Assembly: GCF_000710915.1 (NCBI RefSeq)
Contig: NZ_BAUA01000150.1
Location: forward strand, 44,207 to 108,206
Direction of reading: 5' to 3'
From: Nocardia brasiliensis IFM 10847
GTDB lineage: Bacteria > Actinomycetota > Actinomycetes > Mycobacteriales > Mycobacteriaceae
DNA length: 64,000 nt
Made by a program: the position numbers and the translations under genes. Below are positions 49,519 to 59,830 of the stretch, piece after piece (within the stretch, counting starts at the first letter, position 1; each line of letters starts with the position of its first letter). The notes under the pieces were generated by a model. That model made no database searches. It was not told the DNA's origin and was given only the letters and a program-made list of their open reading frames with translations.

Positions 49519-49923
49519 TCATGGACCAGGCCGGTCCGGCAGCGCGATCGTCGCGCGATAGGCCGGGCAGCTCTCCAGCTCACCGTCATATCGGCAGGTG
49601 AGCAGATAGTCCAGATAAGCGCGCGCGGTTTCGAGTTCGGCCATGTTCCGATTGATCGCGGCGATATGCGCGTCGACCGTGGTGCGCCAGTTCGGATCGG
49701 TGGCACGGGCGGTGAGCAACTCGCCGATCTCGTCGAGGCTCAGCAATCCGGTGGTCCGCCACTGCTTGATCAACGCGATCCGATAGAGCTGATCGTCGTC
49801 GTAGTAGCGGCGGCCGCCGCGGCGATGCGGCGCCAGCAGGCCGCGGCGTTCCCAGTAGTGCAGTGTCGACAGCGGGAGCGCGAAATGGTCGACGACGGTG
49901 GAGATGTCCGTGAGCTCCGGCAT
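49519..49923 (-). CDS. MerR-family regulator
   Basis: A 134-residue regulator. The N-terminal MerR helix-turn-helix with wing is ISTVVDHFALPLSTLHYWERRGLLAPHRRGGRRYYDDDQLYRI. A dimerisation coiled coil spans about 85-115, and a short C-terminal tail has one cysteine in each of LLTCRYDG and ESCPAYR, a possible metal- or thiol-sensing pair. The start at the ATG 49923 matches family length; the upstream frame is the antisense of the amidase. It is divergent from the amidase operon across 76 bp holding a dyad, so it likely controls that operon and itself. Confidence 0.85.
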   Translation of the reverse strand: MPELTDISTVVDHFALPLSTLHYWERRGLLAPHRRGGRRYYDDDQLYRIALIKQWRTTGLLSLDEIGELLTARATDPNWRTTVDAHIAAINRNMAELETARAYLDYLLTCRYDGELESCPAYRATIALPDRPGP

Positions 49924-49937
49924 TTCTCTAGTTGACC

Positions 49938-49951
49938 TCAACTCGGGTTGA
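49938..49951. promoter_or_regulatory. candidate MerR operator
   Basis: TCAAC-N4-GTTGA forms a dyad between the divergent MerR and amidase genes. A TTGACC hexamer (49932-49937) adjoins it as a possible -35 facing the amidase. The arrangement resembles MerR/SoxR operators placed between -35 and -10, but I cannot fix a -10 at the expected 19-bp spacing. Confidence 0.4.
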
Positions 49952-49999
49952 ACGGGCAAGGTAACCCTAACTTGCTGGATCACTCCGAAGGGACGGCCG

Positions 50000-51409
50000 A
50001 TGTATTCCATTGCCGAGGCCGCCCGCGCACTGCGCGCGGGCGAAACGACGAGCGCCGCGTTGATCGAGTCCGCGATCGCGCTCGCCGACCGGCACGACAC
50101 CGAACTCGGGGTCTATCTCACCCGCTTCGACGCAACCGCCATGGACCAGGCGTGGCAGGCCGATGCCGAGCGTGCGGCCGGGCTCGCTCGCGGGCCACTG
50201 CACGGCATTCCGGTCGCGGTGAAGGACACCATGGCGGTGGCCGAAGGTCCGACCACCGCACAAAGTCTGGTGCACGATCGGACGTGGGGTGCGGGACGTG
50301 ACGCACCGGTCGTGGCACGGTTGAAAGCGGCCGGTGCGATCATCACCGGCAAGACCACGACGATGGAGTTCGCCTGTGGCATACCGGATTCCGGCAAGCC
50401 GTTCCCGCTGCCGCGTAATCCGTGGCGGGCCGACCGCTGGGCCGGCGGTTCCAGTTCCGGCACGGCGAACGGGATCGCCGCGGGACTGTTCCCGGCCGGG
50501 CTCGGTTCCGACACCGCGGGCAGTATTCGCATGCCCGCCGCGTTCTGCGGGGTGACCGGATTGCTGCCGACTTTCGGACGGGTGCCGAAATCCGGTTGTG
50601 TGCCACTGGGTTACAGCCTCGACCGGGTGGGACCGCTGGCGCGCACCGCCGCCGACTGCGCGGCACTGCTCGCGGTGCTCGCCGGTCCGCACCCGAGCGA
50701 CCCGGACAGTACGCATCCCGTGGTGGACACGGTCTTCACCGTCGAGCCGCCGGAGACCGACCTGAGCGGTGTGCGGATCGGCGTGGTTCGCGAACTCGCC
50801 GAGGGGTGCGACCCTGAGCTGCCGACCGTATTCGACCGTGCGATAGCGGTTCTGGGCGCGCGGGGTGCCCAGACGGCCGAGATCACGCTGCCGTTCTACC
50901 GGGAAGCCACCACCGCCGCGATCGTCAGTGCGGTCTCGGAAGGCCTGGCGTACCACCGCAACGACCTGACCCGAAGCTGGGACGACTATTTCGTCGCCGC
51001 CCGCGGCCTGCTCGCCCAGGGTGCGCTGATATCCGGTGCGGATTACGTTCAGGCGCAACGGGTCCGGCGGGTCGCGCAGGCGGCGGTCGGTGCGTTGTTC
51101 GCACAGGTCGACGTGGTGGTATGCCCGACGGCCTCGGTCACCGCGCCGCGTTTGGACCAATTGGCCGATGCGGCAGGACATCAGGACGATGCCGCGCTGT
51201 TCCGGATGATCCACACCCCGTACTGGAACGCCCTCGGCAATCCGGTGCTGGCCGTGCCGATGGGCTTCGGCGCGGACGGCCTGCCGCTGTCCTGTCAGAT
51301 CGCCGGCCCGGCCTTCGGTGAAGCCATGATCCTGCGGGTCGGCGAGGCGTTCCAGCAGGACACCGCATGGCACCGGCAGCTGCCGCCGACCTGGACGGCG
51401 GCGGCATGA
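50000..51409 (+). CDS. amidase-signature hydrolase, AtzE-like
   Basis: A 469-residue amidase-signature enzyme hydrolysing a carbon-nitrogen bond of an amide or urea-type compound. The Ser-cisSer-Lys triad is visible: Lys75 in IPVAVKDT, Ser151 in AGGSSSGTA and Ser175 in SDTAGSIRMP. The next gene encodes a small DUF4089/AtzG-like protein overlapping by 4 bp, an arrangement known from AtzE, the 1-carboxybiuret hydrolase of cyanuric-acid breakdown. That makes an AtzEG-type complex more likely than a simple amidase or GatA. The substrate here is unknown. AAGGGA precedes the ATG. Confidence 0.88.
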   Translation: MYSIAEAARALRAGETTSAALIESAIALADRHDTELGVYLTRFDATAMDQAWQADAERAAGLARGPLHGIPVAVKDTMAVAEGPTTAQSLVHDRTWGAGRDAPVVARLKAAGAIITGKTTTMEFACGIPDSGKPFPLPRNPWRADRWAGGSSSGTANGIAAGLFPAGLGSDTAGSIRMPAAFCGVTGLLPTFGRVPKSGCVPLGYSLDRVGPLARTAADCAALLAVLAGPHPSDPDSTHPVVDTVFTVEPPETDLSGVRIGVVRELAEGCDPELPTVFDRAIAVLGARGAQTAEITLPFYREATTAAIVSAVSEGLAYHRNDLTRSWDDYFVAARGLLAQGALISGADYVQAQRVRRVAQAAVGALFAQVDVVVCPTASVTAPRLDQLADAAGHQDDAALFRMIHTPYWNALGNPVLAVPMGFGADGLPLSCQIAGPAFGEAMILRVGEAFQQDTAWHRQLPPTWTAAA

Positions 51410-51600
51410 GCGACCTGGTCGAAACACTGCTCGCCGCAGCCGGTTTGCCCGCGCACCCGGCCGAGATCCGCGGTCATGCGGTGAAATATCCGGATCTCCG
51501 TGCGGCGGTCGACGCGCTCTATGCGATACCCGAGGCCCGATACGCGGTTCCCGCGATTCGATTCGATGCGCGACCCGGTGAACCGGGGTGGGAGCAGTGA
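51406..51600 (+). CDS. DUF4089/AtzG-like small partner subunit
   Basis: A 64-residue protein. The N-terminal helices SDLVETLLAAAGLP and YPDLRAAVDALYAI, then a C-terminal extended segment RYAVPAIRFDARPGEP, follow the AtzG layout, in which the tail lies along the amidase. It is too short for a GatC. It starts in the amidase stop and ends in the MFS start (GTGA), so three genes are coupled. Assignment rests on length, position and pattern rather than strong motifs. Confidence 0.7.
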   Translation: MSDLVETLLAAAGLPAHPAEIRGHAVKYPDLRAAVDALYAIPEARYAVPAIRFDARPGEPGWEQ

Positions 51601-52985
51601 GCGTCGGTGCGGCCGTGCGCGCCGAGCAGCCAACACGGCAGCAGGTTCTGGTCTTGGCGCTGGCCTGCCTCGGTTCGTTCAGCGTGGTCATGGATGCCAC
51701 CATCGTCTCGATCACGCTGCCCGACCTGCGTGCCGACCTCGGTTTCACGCCCGCGGCGTTGCCCTGGGCGGTGAACGCCTACACCCTGGCCTTCGCGGGT
51801 TGCCTGCTGTTCGGCGGGCGCTGTGCGGACGTGTTCGGCCGACGCCGAATCCTGTTGGCGGGCTTGGGGATATTCACCGTCGCCCGGGTCGCGGCCGGGT
51901 TCGCCGACACGCCGGGGTTCCTGCTGGCGGCCCGTGCGGTGCAGGGATTCGGGGGTGCGCTGCTGATGCCGGTGACGCTGTCGATGCTGACCGCGACATT
52001 TCTCGAGCCCGCCGGGCGGGCCCGGGCGCTCGCCATCTGGAGCGCGGTCGCGGCGGCGGGCGCCGCGGCGGGACCGGTGCTCGGCGGGCTGCTCACCGAG
52101 TTGGCCGGGTGGCGTTGGGTCTTCTTCGTCCTGGCACCGGTGGGGGTCGTCGGAATGATCGGCGCATTCGTGGTGCTGCCGCGTCAGGTGAGGGCCGTCG
52201 CGCGACCGCGGCTCGATGTGGTGGGCGCGGTGCTGGCCACTGCGGGCATCACCGGTGTCGTGCTGGCCATCATGCGGTCGGCGGCCGCCGGCTGGACCGA
52301 TCCGGGTGTGCTCGGCGCGGTGCTGGGCGGCTCGGCATTGATCGCCATTTTCGCTGTGCACCAGGCATTTTGGTCCGCCGAGCCGCTGCTGCCGCTGACC
52401 ATCTTCCGGTTGCGCTCGGTGACCAGCGCCAACATCGTGATCTTCCTGCTCGGGGCCGGCTTCCTCGGCAGTCCCATCCTGCTGTCGCTGTACCTGCAAG
52501 ACGTGTACGGCTATTCGCCGTTCCTGGCCGGGATCGGTTATCTCCCTTCGGGTATCGCGATGGTCGTCGGTTCCCGTTCCGCGGGCTGGCTCACCGTGCG
52601 GTTCGGCGCCCGCCGGGCGGCCATGCTGTGCTGTGCGATCGGCGGGCTGGGCTTTCTCGGCACGGCGCTCGGCATCGCGCTCGGCGCACCGTACTTCTGG
52701 TCGGTGCTGGTCTCGGGCATGATCTTCGGCTACGGCACGGCCGCCGCGTTCACCCCGCTCACCGTCGCCGCGACCGACGGCGTGCCGCCGGAACGTAACG
52801 GCTTGGCCGCCGGTGTGCTGAACACCGTGCGCCAGACCAGCGGCGCGGTCGGGCTCGCAGCATTGAGCGCGATCGCGTTGAGCGCGGGCTACGGTGCGGC
52901 CTTCGCCGCCTGCGGCGTCTGCCTCGGCGCGGCTTGTCTCGTCGCCGGTGCCCTGATGCCCGGTCGGCCTGCGCGCGCTGGGTGA
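51597..52985 (+). CDS. MFS drug/metabolite exporter, DHA2 (EmrB/QacA) type
   Basis: A 462-residue inner-membrane proton antiporter with about 14 membrane segments. MDATIVSITLPDLRADLGF in helix 1 (with the conserved Asp), LLFGGRCADVFGRRR (motif A) and RAVQGFGGALLMPV are characteristic of DHA2 exporters. GPVLGGLLTELAGWRWVFFV is motif C. The GTG at 51597 overlaps the small subunit and follows GGGAG; 51588 is possible. Exporting a product or the substrate of the amidase is the natural inference, under MerR control. Confidence 0.88.
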   Translation: MSVGAAVRAEQPTRQQVLVLALACLGSFSVVMDATIVSITLPDLRADLGFTPAALPWAVNAYTLAFAGCLLFGGRCADVFGRRRILLAGLGIFTVARVAAGFADTPGFLLAARAVQGFGGALLMPVTLSMLTATFLEPAGRARALAIWSAVAAAGAAAGPVLGGLLTELAGWRWVFFVLAPVGVVGMIGAFVVLPRQVRAVARPRLDVVGAVLATAGITGVVLAIMRSAAAGWTDPGVLGAVLGGSALIAIFAVHQAFWSAEPLLPLTIFRLRSVTSANIVIFLLGAGFLGSPILLSLYLQDVYGYSPFLAGIGYLPSGIAMVVGSRSAGWLTVRFGARRAAMLCCAIGGLGFLGTALGIALGAPYFWSVLVSGMIFGYGTAAAFTPLTVAATDGVPPERNGLAAGVLNTVRQTSGAVGLAALSAIALSAGYGAAFAACGVCLGAACLVAGALMPGRPARAG

Positions 52986-52991
52986 GTCGTC

Positions 52992-53029
52992 CGGATCCCA
53001 CCATCCGAATTCGCGGATGGTGGGATCCG
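52992..53029. terminator. bidirectional hairpin terminator
   Basis: CGGATCCCACCATCCG and CGGATGGTGGGATCCG form a perfect 16-bp stem with a 6-nt loop, starting 6 bp after the MFS stop. The convergent M23 gene ends 134 bp beyond, so it may serve both. Confidence 0.75.
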
Positions 53030-53163
53030 ACAAGCCCGGGTTCGACCCTCACCGCCCGGCGACGAGTCGCACGTGGCAGCTCGGGAGTGTGGGTAGTTGC
53101 CCTGACCTGCCGTGATTCCGGTGTCGATAATTCAGGCGGGGTCAGTTGCGCTGGCCGGAAAGG

Positions 53164-54471
53164 TCAATCGCGTTCGGGGCCGAGGCCGATGCCGCGGGTG
53201 GCGAGCCAGGGGAGAGGGTCGATGCGGTCGGTGCCGTTCAGCCAGACCTCGAAGTGGCAGTGCGGGCCGGTGGTCTCGCCGCGGTTGCCCACCGTGGCGA
53301 TCTCGTCGCCCGCGGTGACGTGCTGGCCCACCGAGACCAGTGCGGTGTTGATGTGGCCGTACACGGTGACGGTGCCGTCGTCGCCGAGCACGCGCACCCA
53401 CATGCCGAAGCCGCTGGCCGGTCCCGCGCTGATCACGGTGCCGTCCTCCACCGCGACGATCGGGGTGCCGATGGGGGCGGCCACGTCGACGCCGGGATGC
53501 AGGGTGCCCCAGCGCATTCCGTAACCGGAGGTGAACGTGCCGGAGGTGAACTTGACGAACAGGGGGCGCAGCTTTGCCTGGACGTCGGCGGCGATCTCGT
53601 CCGCGACCTTGCTGCCGTTCTGCAGCATGTCAGCGAACTGGCCGAGCGTGGCCGGACCTTCCGCGAGCAGGCCCGGGTCGGTGTTGTGCGGCTCGGAACT
53701 GACGGCCACCGGGTCCACTGCCTGCGGCTGCCCCAGCGCCATCGGCGCGACCGACTGCGCAGGCGCCTTCGCGCTCCCGGTCTCGAGGTTCTGTCCAGCC
53801 GCCACGATCGCGCCCGCGGCCACCGCGACGATCGCCGCCCGCCCTTTCAGTGCCGTCGGCGGCGCAGGCATCCGATGCCGCCCGCTCCGTCGCTTGCGGG
53901 GCTCGGCAGAATCGAGCGTCGCCCTCTCGGCACCTATGTGGCGCTCTCGGCCGTGGTCGGTGCGGGACACACTGTTGTGGTCGCCCCCGCGACGGTCGAC
54001 GCCGGTTCGAGGCGCGCGGCTGGTGTCGGATCGGTCCGCACGCCGGCTCGGGCGGGGCCGATCGCCCGGGACTTGCGCGGCGGGGGCCGCCCACGGTTCG
54101 TTCGGGGACTGCCAGCGATCGTTCGACCACGTCCATTGATCGGTGGGTGTCGGGTCGCCGGGCGGCTCGTCGGTCGGCCAGTCCTCGGCCCACTGCTCAT
54201 CGGCGGGCGGCCAATGGTTCGCAGACCAACCGTCTTCGGGGGACCACGGTTCTGCGGCGAATCGCGGCTTCTCGGCGGCGGCGCACCGATCGTTGCCGCC
54301 GGGCCAGCGGTCCTCGGTGGTGGGCCAGCGGTCGGCTGTGGGCCGATGATCCTCCCGAGCGGCCCGGTCTGCTCGCCGCAGGGGATAGCTGATCCATTGC
54401 TGAAAGTCGTTCGGGTTGCGCAGCCGGAAGGTGTTGCGCTGCTCGAAACCTCGCGGACCGTATCCACTCAT
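53164..54471 (-). CDS. M23 metallopeptidase with long Trp-rich N-terminal region
   Basis: A 435-residue LytM/peptidase M23 protein that should cut peptidoglycan cross-links or, if inactive, activate other hydrolases. The zinc site looks complete: His325 and Asp329 in HPGVDVAAP, and His404 and His406 in GPHCHFEV. A membrane anchor or signal lies near residues 213-232 (GRAAIVAVAAGAIVAA). Before it stands a cytosolic region of about 210 residues rich in Trp, Pro, Asp and Arg with repeated DRWP-like pieces. That is unusual for M23 proteins and may bind division or wall-synthesis partners. Confidence 0.87.
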   Translation of the reverse strand: MSGYGPRGFEQRNTFRLRNPNDFQQWISYPLRRADRAAREDHRPTADRWPTTEDRWPGGNDRCAAAEKPRFAAEPWSPEDGWSANHWPPADEQWAEDWPTDEPPGDPTPTDQWTWSNDRWQSPNEPWAAPAAQVPGDRPRPSRRADRSDTSRAPRTGVDRRGGDHNSVSRTDHGRERHIGAERATLDSAEPRKRRSGRHRMPAPPTALKGRAAIVAVAAGAIVAAGQNLETGSAKAPAQSVAPMALGQPQAVDPVAVSSEPHNTDPGLLAEGPATLGQFADMLQNGSKVADEIAADVQAKLRPLFVKFTSGTFTSGYGMRWGTLHPGVDVAAPIGTPIVAVEDGTVISAGPASGFGMWVRVLGDDGTVTVYGHINTALVSVGQHVTAGDEIATVGNRGETTGPHCHFEVWLNGTDRIDPLPWLATRGIGLGPERD

Positions 54472-54750
54472 CGCGCCGACCGCGTTTGTCTGGATTGTCC
54501 AGAACGCGCCGGTATGCGAGAAACGTCTGGTATTCGGTGTGTCGCACCGATATTCGCGGTTGTTTCGAAGCGCATCCAGCCGGTGTCCTTTGCTGCGTCC
54601 CGTCGAGCGGTCGTCGATGTCGGCCGACGGTAACGAAACGGTAGCGACCTCGCTAGTTAGACGCGCGAAATAGTTCGCTTCCTGTGACGGTAGACACAGT
54701 TTGGGCGGGCGATTGTCCGTAATGCCTTGAATGCTCAGGTGATTCGCGGG

Positions 54751-55452
54751 TCAGGGTTTCGGCGGAGCCGCGTTCTGCTTGGACAGCGCGTCGCCGAGCA
54801 GGAAGCCGCCGATCGTGAGGGCGGTGACGCCGAAGGTGATGGTTCCGATGAGTCCGCCGAGGGCTGCCACGGGGATCGCGGTCACCAGGCAGCCGCCGAG
54901 GAACCCGGGGATGGTCAGCACCCCGATGGTCGGAATGGTCGCCGCGCCGCCGACCAGCGCCCCGCCGGCCACGCAGCCGACCCCGGCGCCGACGATCGTG
55001 CCGATGAGCGTGCCCACCGCGGTGCCGACGCCGACGATCGCCGTGAAATTCTTCAGCGCGTCGGTGAATTCCGGGGACTCGGGATCCAGCGCGACGTCGT
55101 GCAACGGGTCGGTGACCCCGGGCGCCGGTGTCGCGGCGGCCGGATCGACGCTCGGCGTCAGAGTCGCGGTGGTGCCGTCCAGGCGCGCGGCGATGGGCCA
55201 GCGTCGATTGTCCTGGTAGTAACCGAGAGGCAACGAGGCACGCAGGACGCCCGCATCGTCTCGGATCTCCAGTTGGTCGCCCGCGGTGTCGAGCGATCCG
55301 GAATCGGTGGTCAGCACCACGGCGTCGTCGACCGCCCGCGCGGTGTAGCGGATGCCGGGTGCTTCCGGATCGGCGTGGGCGGTGAGAGTCGACGCGGCTC
55401 CGATCGCCGCGGTGCTCGCCGAAACAGCAAGGAATCTCGTCAATCTGTGCAC
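54751..55452 (-). CDS. secreted protein with glycine-rich hydrophobic C-terminus
   Basis: A 233-residue exported protein. The signal peptide (MHRLTRFLAVSASTAAIGAAS) is cut after AHA near residue 30. A beta-rich part follows to about residue 100, then about 100 residues of alternating Gly/Ala/Val/Ile (VGVGTAVGTLIGTIVGAGVGCVAGGALVGG in pieces) with two cysteines. Such tails occur in secreted proteins of nocardiae and could insert in membranes, but no function is known to me. The GTG at 55452 is chosen because the signal peptide begins there. Confidence 0.68.
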   Translation of the reverse strand: MHRLTRFLAVSASTAAIGAASTLTAHADPEAPGIRYTARAVDDAVVLTTDSGSLDTAGDQLEIRDDAGVLRASLPLGYYQDNRRWPIAARLDGTTATLTPSVDPAAATPAPGVTDPLHDVALDPESPEFTDALKNFTAIVGVGTAVGTLIGTIVGAGVGCVAGGALVGGAATIPTIGVLTIPGFLGGCLVTAIPVAALGGLIGTITFGVTALTIGGFLLGDALSKQNAAPPKP

Positions 55453-55825
55453 GGTGCGTACCGCCTTCGATTCGGCCCGGTGGCCGACGTGGGTGTCGCG
55501 CTCGGCCGGTGGGTCGGAGATGCCATGGGAGTTCTGTCGGTACGCAGCGCCGCGGACGAAAGCCATCCCAGATGGAAATATGGGGTCAAGGTATGCCGGA
55601 CGGTTGCCGACGCACAAGACGCGCCGAATGTTAGCTAGGGCACACGTCGGCCGAGTTCGTCGGCCCGCAGACCGTCCGAGGCGGCGTTTTCGCCTCTGAC
55701 CACAACGGATCCGGCAGAAGTTCCGCGTGTCGTGGGTCGAGTCGCTGTTTTAGCAGTGACCCATGTGGTAGGTGATACGGCGCGCCTCCACCAAAGGTTG
55801 AGGGTTAGCGGGCAGCATCGGAGCC
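55453..55825. other. divergent intergenic region
   Basis: About 370 bp between the secreted-protein gene and steA. It must hold both promoters. The secreted-protein frame stays open through part of it, but those residues precede the signal peptide and are unlikely to be translated. No confident promoter boxes or structured RNA are seen. Confidence 0.4.
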
Positions 55826-57040
55826 ATGAAGATGCTGGCGTTGTTGTCGAGGAACACCGAAACGCTGCCCGGCCGCACCGGGATCGCCCGGGTGGACCGC
55901 AATACCCGGCGTCTGCTGAAACGGGTGGGGCCGGGGGATGTCGTCGTGCTCGACGAGATGGACCTGGACCGCCTCACCGCCGACCGCCTGGTCGAGGCGG
56001 GTGTGGTCGCCGTGATCAACACCTCGCCCTCGATCTCCGGCCGCTATCCCAATCTCGGCCCCGAAGTGCTGGTGGCCAACGGGATCCTGCTGCTGGACAC
56101 GGTGAGTTCGGATGCCTTCAGCAAGATCAAGGACGGCATCAAGGTCCGGATCGACGGCGGCGTCGTCTATCTCGACAAGGTCACCAAGAAGGAGCCGGAG
56201 GTGCTCGTCGAGGGCATCGAGCTCACCGACGCCGATATCGCCGAGCGGATGATCGAGGCGCGCAACGGGCTGGCCGATCATCTGGAGGCCTTCGCGGGCA
56301 ACACGATCGAGTTCATCCGTACCGAGAGCGCGTTGCTCATCGACGGCATCGGCGTGCCCGAACTGGAACTGTCGATGAAGCACCGGCACGTGGTCGTGGT
56401 CGCCGACGGGCCGGATCACGCCGAGGATCTCAAGCGGCTCAAGCCGTTCATCAAGGAGTACGTGCCGATCATGGTCGGCGTCGGTCGCGGCGCCGACACG
56501 CTGATGAAGCAGGGGTACAAGCCGGACCTCGTCGTCGGCGATCCAGACGAGATCACCACCGCCACCTTGAAATGCGGTGCCGAGGTGATCCTGCCCGCCG
56601 ACACCGACGGTCATGCCAAGGGCCTCGAGCGGATCCAGGATCTCGGCATCGGCGCCACCACGTTCCCGTCCTCGGGTTCGCCCGCCGACCTGGCGCTGCT
56701 GCTGGCTCACCATCACGGTGCGGCGCTGATCGTCACCGCGGGCGCGGCCGCCACGCTCGACGACTTCTTCGATCGCAGCCGGCGCGAGAGCAATCCGGCG
56801 ACCTTCCTGACCCGGCTCAAGCTCGGCACCAAGCTGATGGACGCCAAAGCCGTTGCCACGCTGTACCGCAACCGGGTCTCCGGCATCGGGGTCGCGCTGG
56901 TGGTGCTCGCCGCGCTGGTCGCGGTGATCGTCGTGCTGCTCGCGTCCAACACCGGCACCGACGCTCTGACCTGGGCCACCGACACCTGGCACCGGTTCGC
57001 GCTCTGGGCGCAGGGCTTAGTCGGCGCAGGCGGCCAGTGA
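55826..57040 (+). CDS. steA: SteA-like cell-separation protein (Rv1697-type)
   Basis: A 404-residue protein homologous to SteA of corynebacteria, which with SteB is needed for daughter-cell separation and normal peptidoglycan cleavage. The cytosolic part (1-350) includes a thiamine-pyrophosphokinase-like catalytic region (DLVVGDPDEIT, FPSSGSPADLALLLA). One membrane helix follows near 355-380 (VALVVLAALVAVIVVLLA), with a short outside tail. The family lacks proven kinase activity. The start ATG matches mycobacterial homologues. It is followed by its partner gene after 31 bp. Confidence 0.87.
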   Translation: MKMLALLSRNTETLPGRTGIARVDRNTRRLLKRVGPGDVVVLDEMDLDRLTADRLVEAGVVAVINTSPSISGRYPNLGPEVLVANGILLLDTVSSDAFSKIKDGIKVRIDGGVVYLDKVTKKEPEVLVEGIELTDADIAERMIEARNGLADHLEAFAGNTIEFIRTESALLIDGIGVPELELSMKHRHVVVVADGPDHAEDLKRLKPFIKEYVPIMVGVGRGADTLMKQGYKPDLVVGDPDEITTATLKCGAEVILPADTDGHAKGLERIQDLGIGATTFPSSGSPADLALLLAHHHGAALIVTAGAAATLDDFFDRSRRESNPATFLTRLKLGTKLMDAKAVATLYRNRVSGIGVALVVLAALVAVIVVLLASNTGTDALTWATDTWHRFALWAQGLVGAGGQ

Positions 57041-57071
57041 CCGGCCTGCGCTTCACGACCAAGGGAGAACG

Positions 57072-58016
57072 ATGATTTCGCTACGCCAGCACGCCGTCTC
57101 GATCGTGGCGATCTTCTTGGCACTCGCCATCGGCGTCGTGCTCGGCTCGCAGACCCTCGCGGCGGATCTGCTGTCGGGGTTGCGCGCGGACAAGTCCGAC
57201 CTGCGTCAGCAGGTCGACACCGTGTCCGAACAGAACCGGCAGTTGACCGATCAGCTCAACGCCGCCGATCGCTTCATCGCGGGCTCCGCCGGACGTATCC
57301 TCGGCGGCACCCTCGCCGACCGCAGCGTGGTCGTGTTCACCACACCGGACGCCGATCCCGCCGATATCGAGGGCGTCACCAAATCGCTGGAAACCTCGGG
57401 GGCCGCGATCACCGGCCGGATCGCGCTCACCGACGCGTTCGCCGACGCCACCGAGGGCGACCGGATGCGCACCGCCGTCACCAACGTCATCCCGGCCGGG
57501 GCCCAATTGCGCACCGGCGCAGTCGATCAGGGCAGCATGGCGGGCGACCTGCTCGGCCTGGTGCTGCTGCTCGATCCGGCCAACGGGCAAACCCGCGGCA
57601 CCCCACAGGAACTCGGCCTCGTCCTGGAGACCCTGCGTGGCGGCGGCTTCCTCGCCTACGGCGACACCCCGGTGCACCCGGCGCAGCTCGCCGTCGTCAT
57701 CACCGGCAACGGCGCCAAGTCCGCGGAGAACAGCCAGGGCGCGAACATCGCCAGGTTCGCCGGCGCCCTGCGCGGCCGCGGTGCGGGCGTGGTCCTGGCC
57801 GGTCGCGCCGGAGCCGCCGAGACCCCTGGCCCGATCGCCGTCGTCCGCACCGACGGCGCCCTCGCGACCTCCGTCACCACCGTCGACAACCTGGACCGCG
57901 AGATCGGCCGCGTCACCACCGTCCTGGCGCTGACCGAACAGCTGAACGGCGGCGCCGGCCGATACGGCACCGGCGACAAGGCGACCTCCCTCACACTGGC
58001 CTCCGCTCCCCGCTAG
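57072..58016 (+). CDS. mctB: SteB/MctB family envelope protein (Rv1698-type)
   Basis: A 314-residue protein with one N-terminal membrane helix (VSIVAIFLALAIGVVLG), a short coiled coil (LRADKSDLRQQVDTVSEQN) and an extracytoplasmic alpha/beta body. It is the homologue of M. tuberculosis MctB, reported as a copper-related outer-membrane channel, and of corynebacterial SteB, partner of SteA in cell separation. These two proposals are not fully reconciled. Ends TSLTLASAPR. The ATG follows AAGGGAG. Likely cotranscribed with steA. Confidence 0.85.
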   Translation: MISLRQHAVSIVAIFLALAIGVVLGSQTLAADLLSGLRADKSDLRQQVDTVSEQNRQLTDQLNAADRFIAGSAGRILGGTLADRSVVVFTTPDADPADIEGVTKSLETSGAAITGRIALTDAFADATEGDRMRTAVTNVIPAGAQLRTGAVDQGSMAGDLLGLVLLLDPANGQTRGTPQELGLVLETLRGGGFLAYGDTPVHPAQLAVVITGNGAKSAENSQGANIARFAGALRGRGAGVVLAGRAGAAETPGPIAVVRTDGALATSVTTVDNLDREIGRVTTVLALTEQLNGGAGRYGTGDKATSLTLASAPR

Positions 58017-58104
58017 CAAGTGGTGACAGCCACGCGCGGCACATATACAGCAAACGTGCGTGGCGTTACTTCTGGACAGTTGATCCGTGTTACCGTGAAG
58101 ACCC

Positions 58105-59826
<1,722 letters not shown>

Positions 59827-59830
59827 CGCG

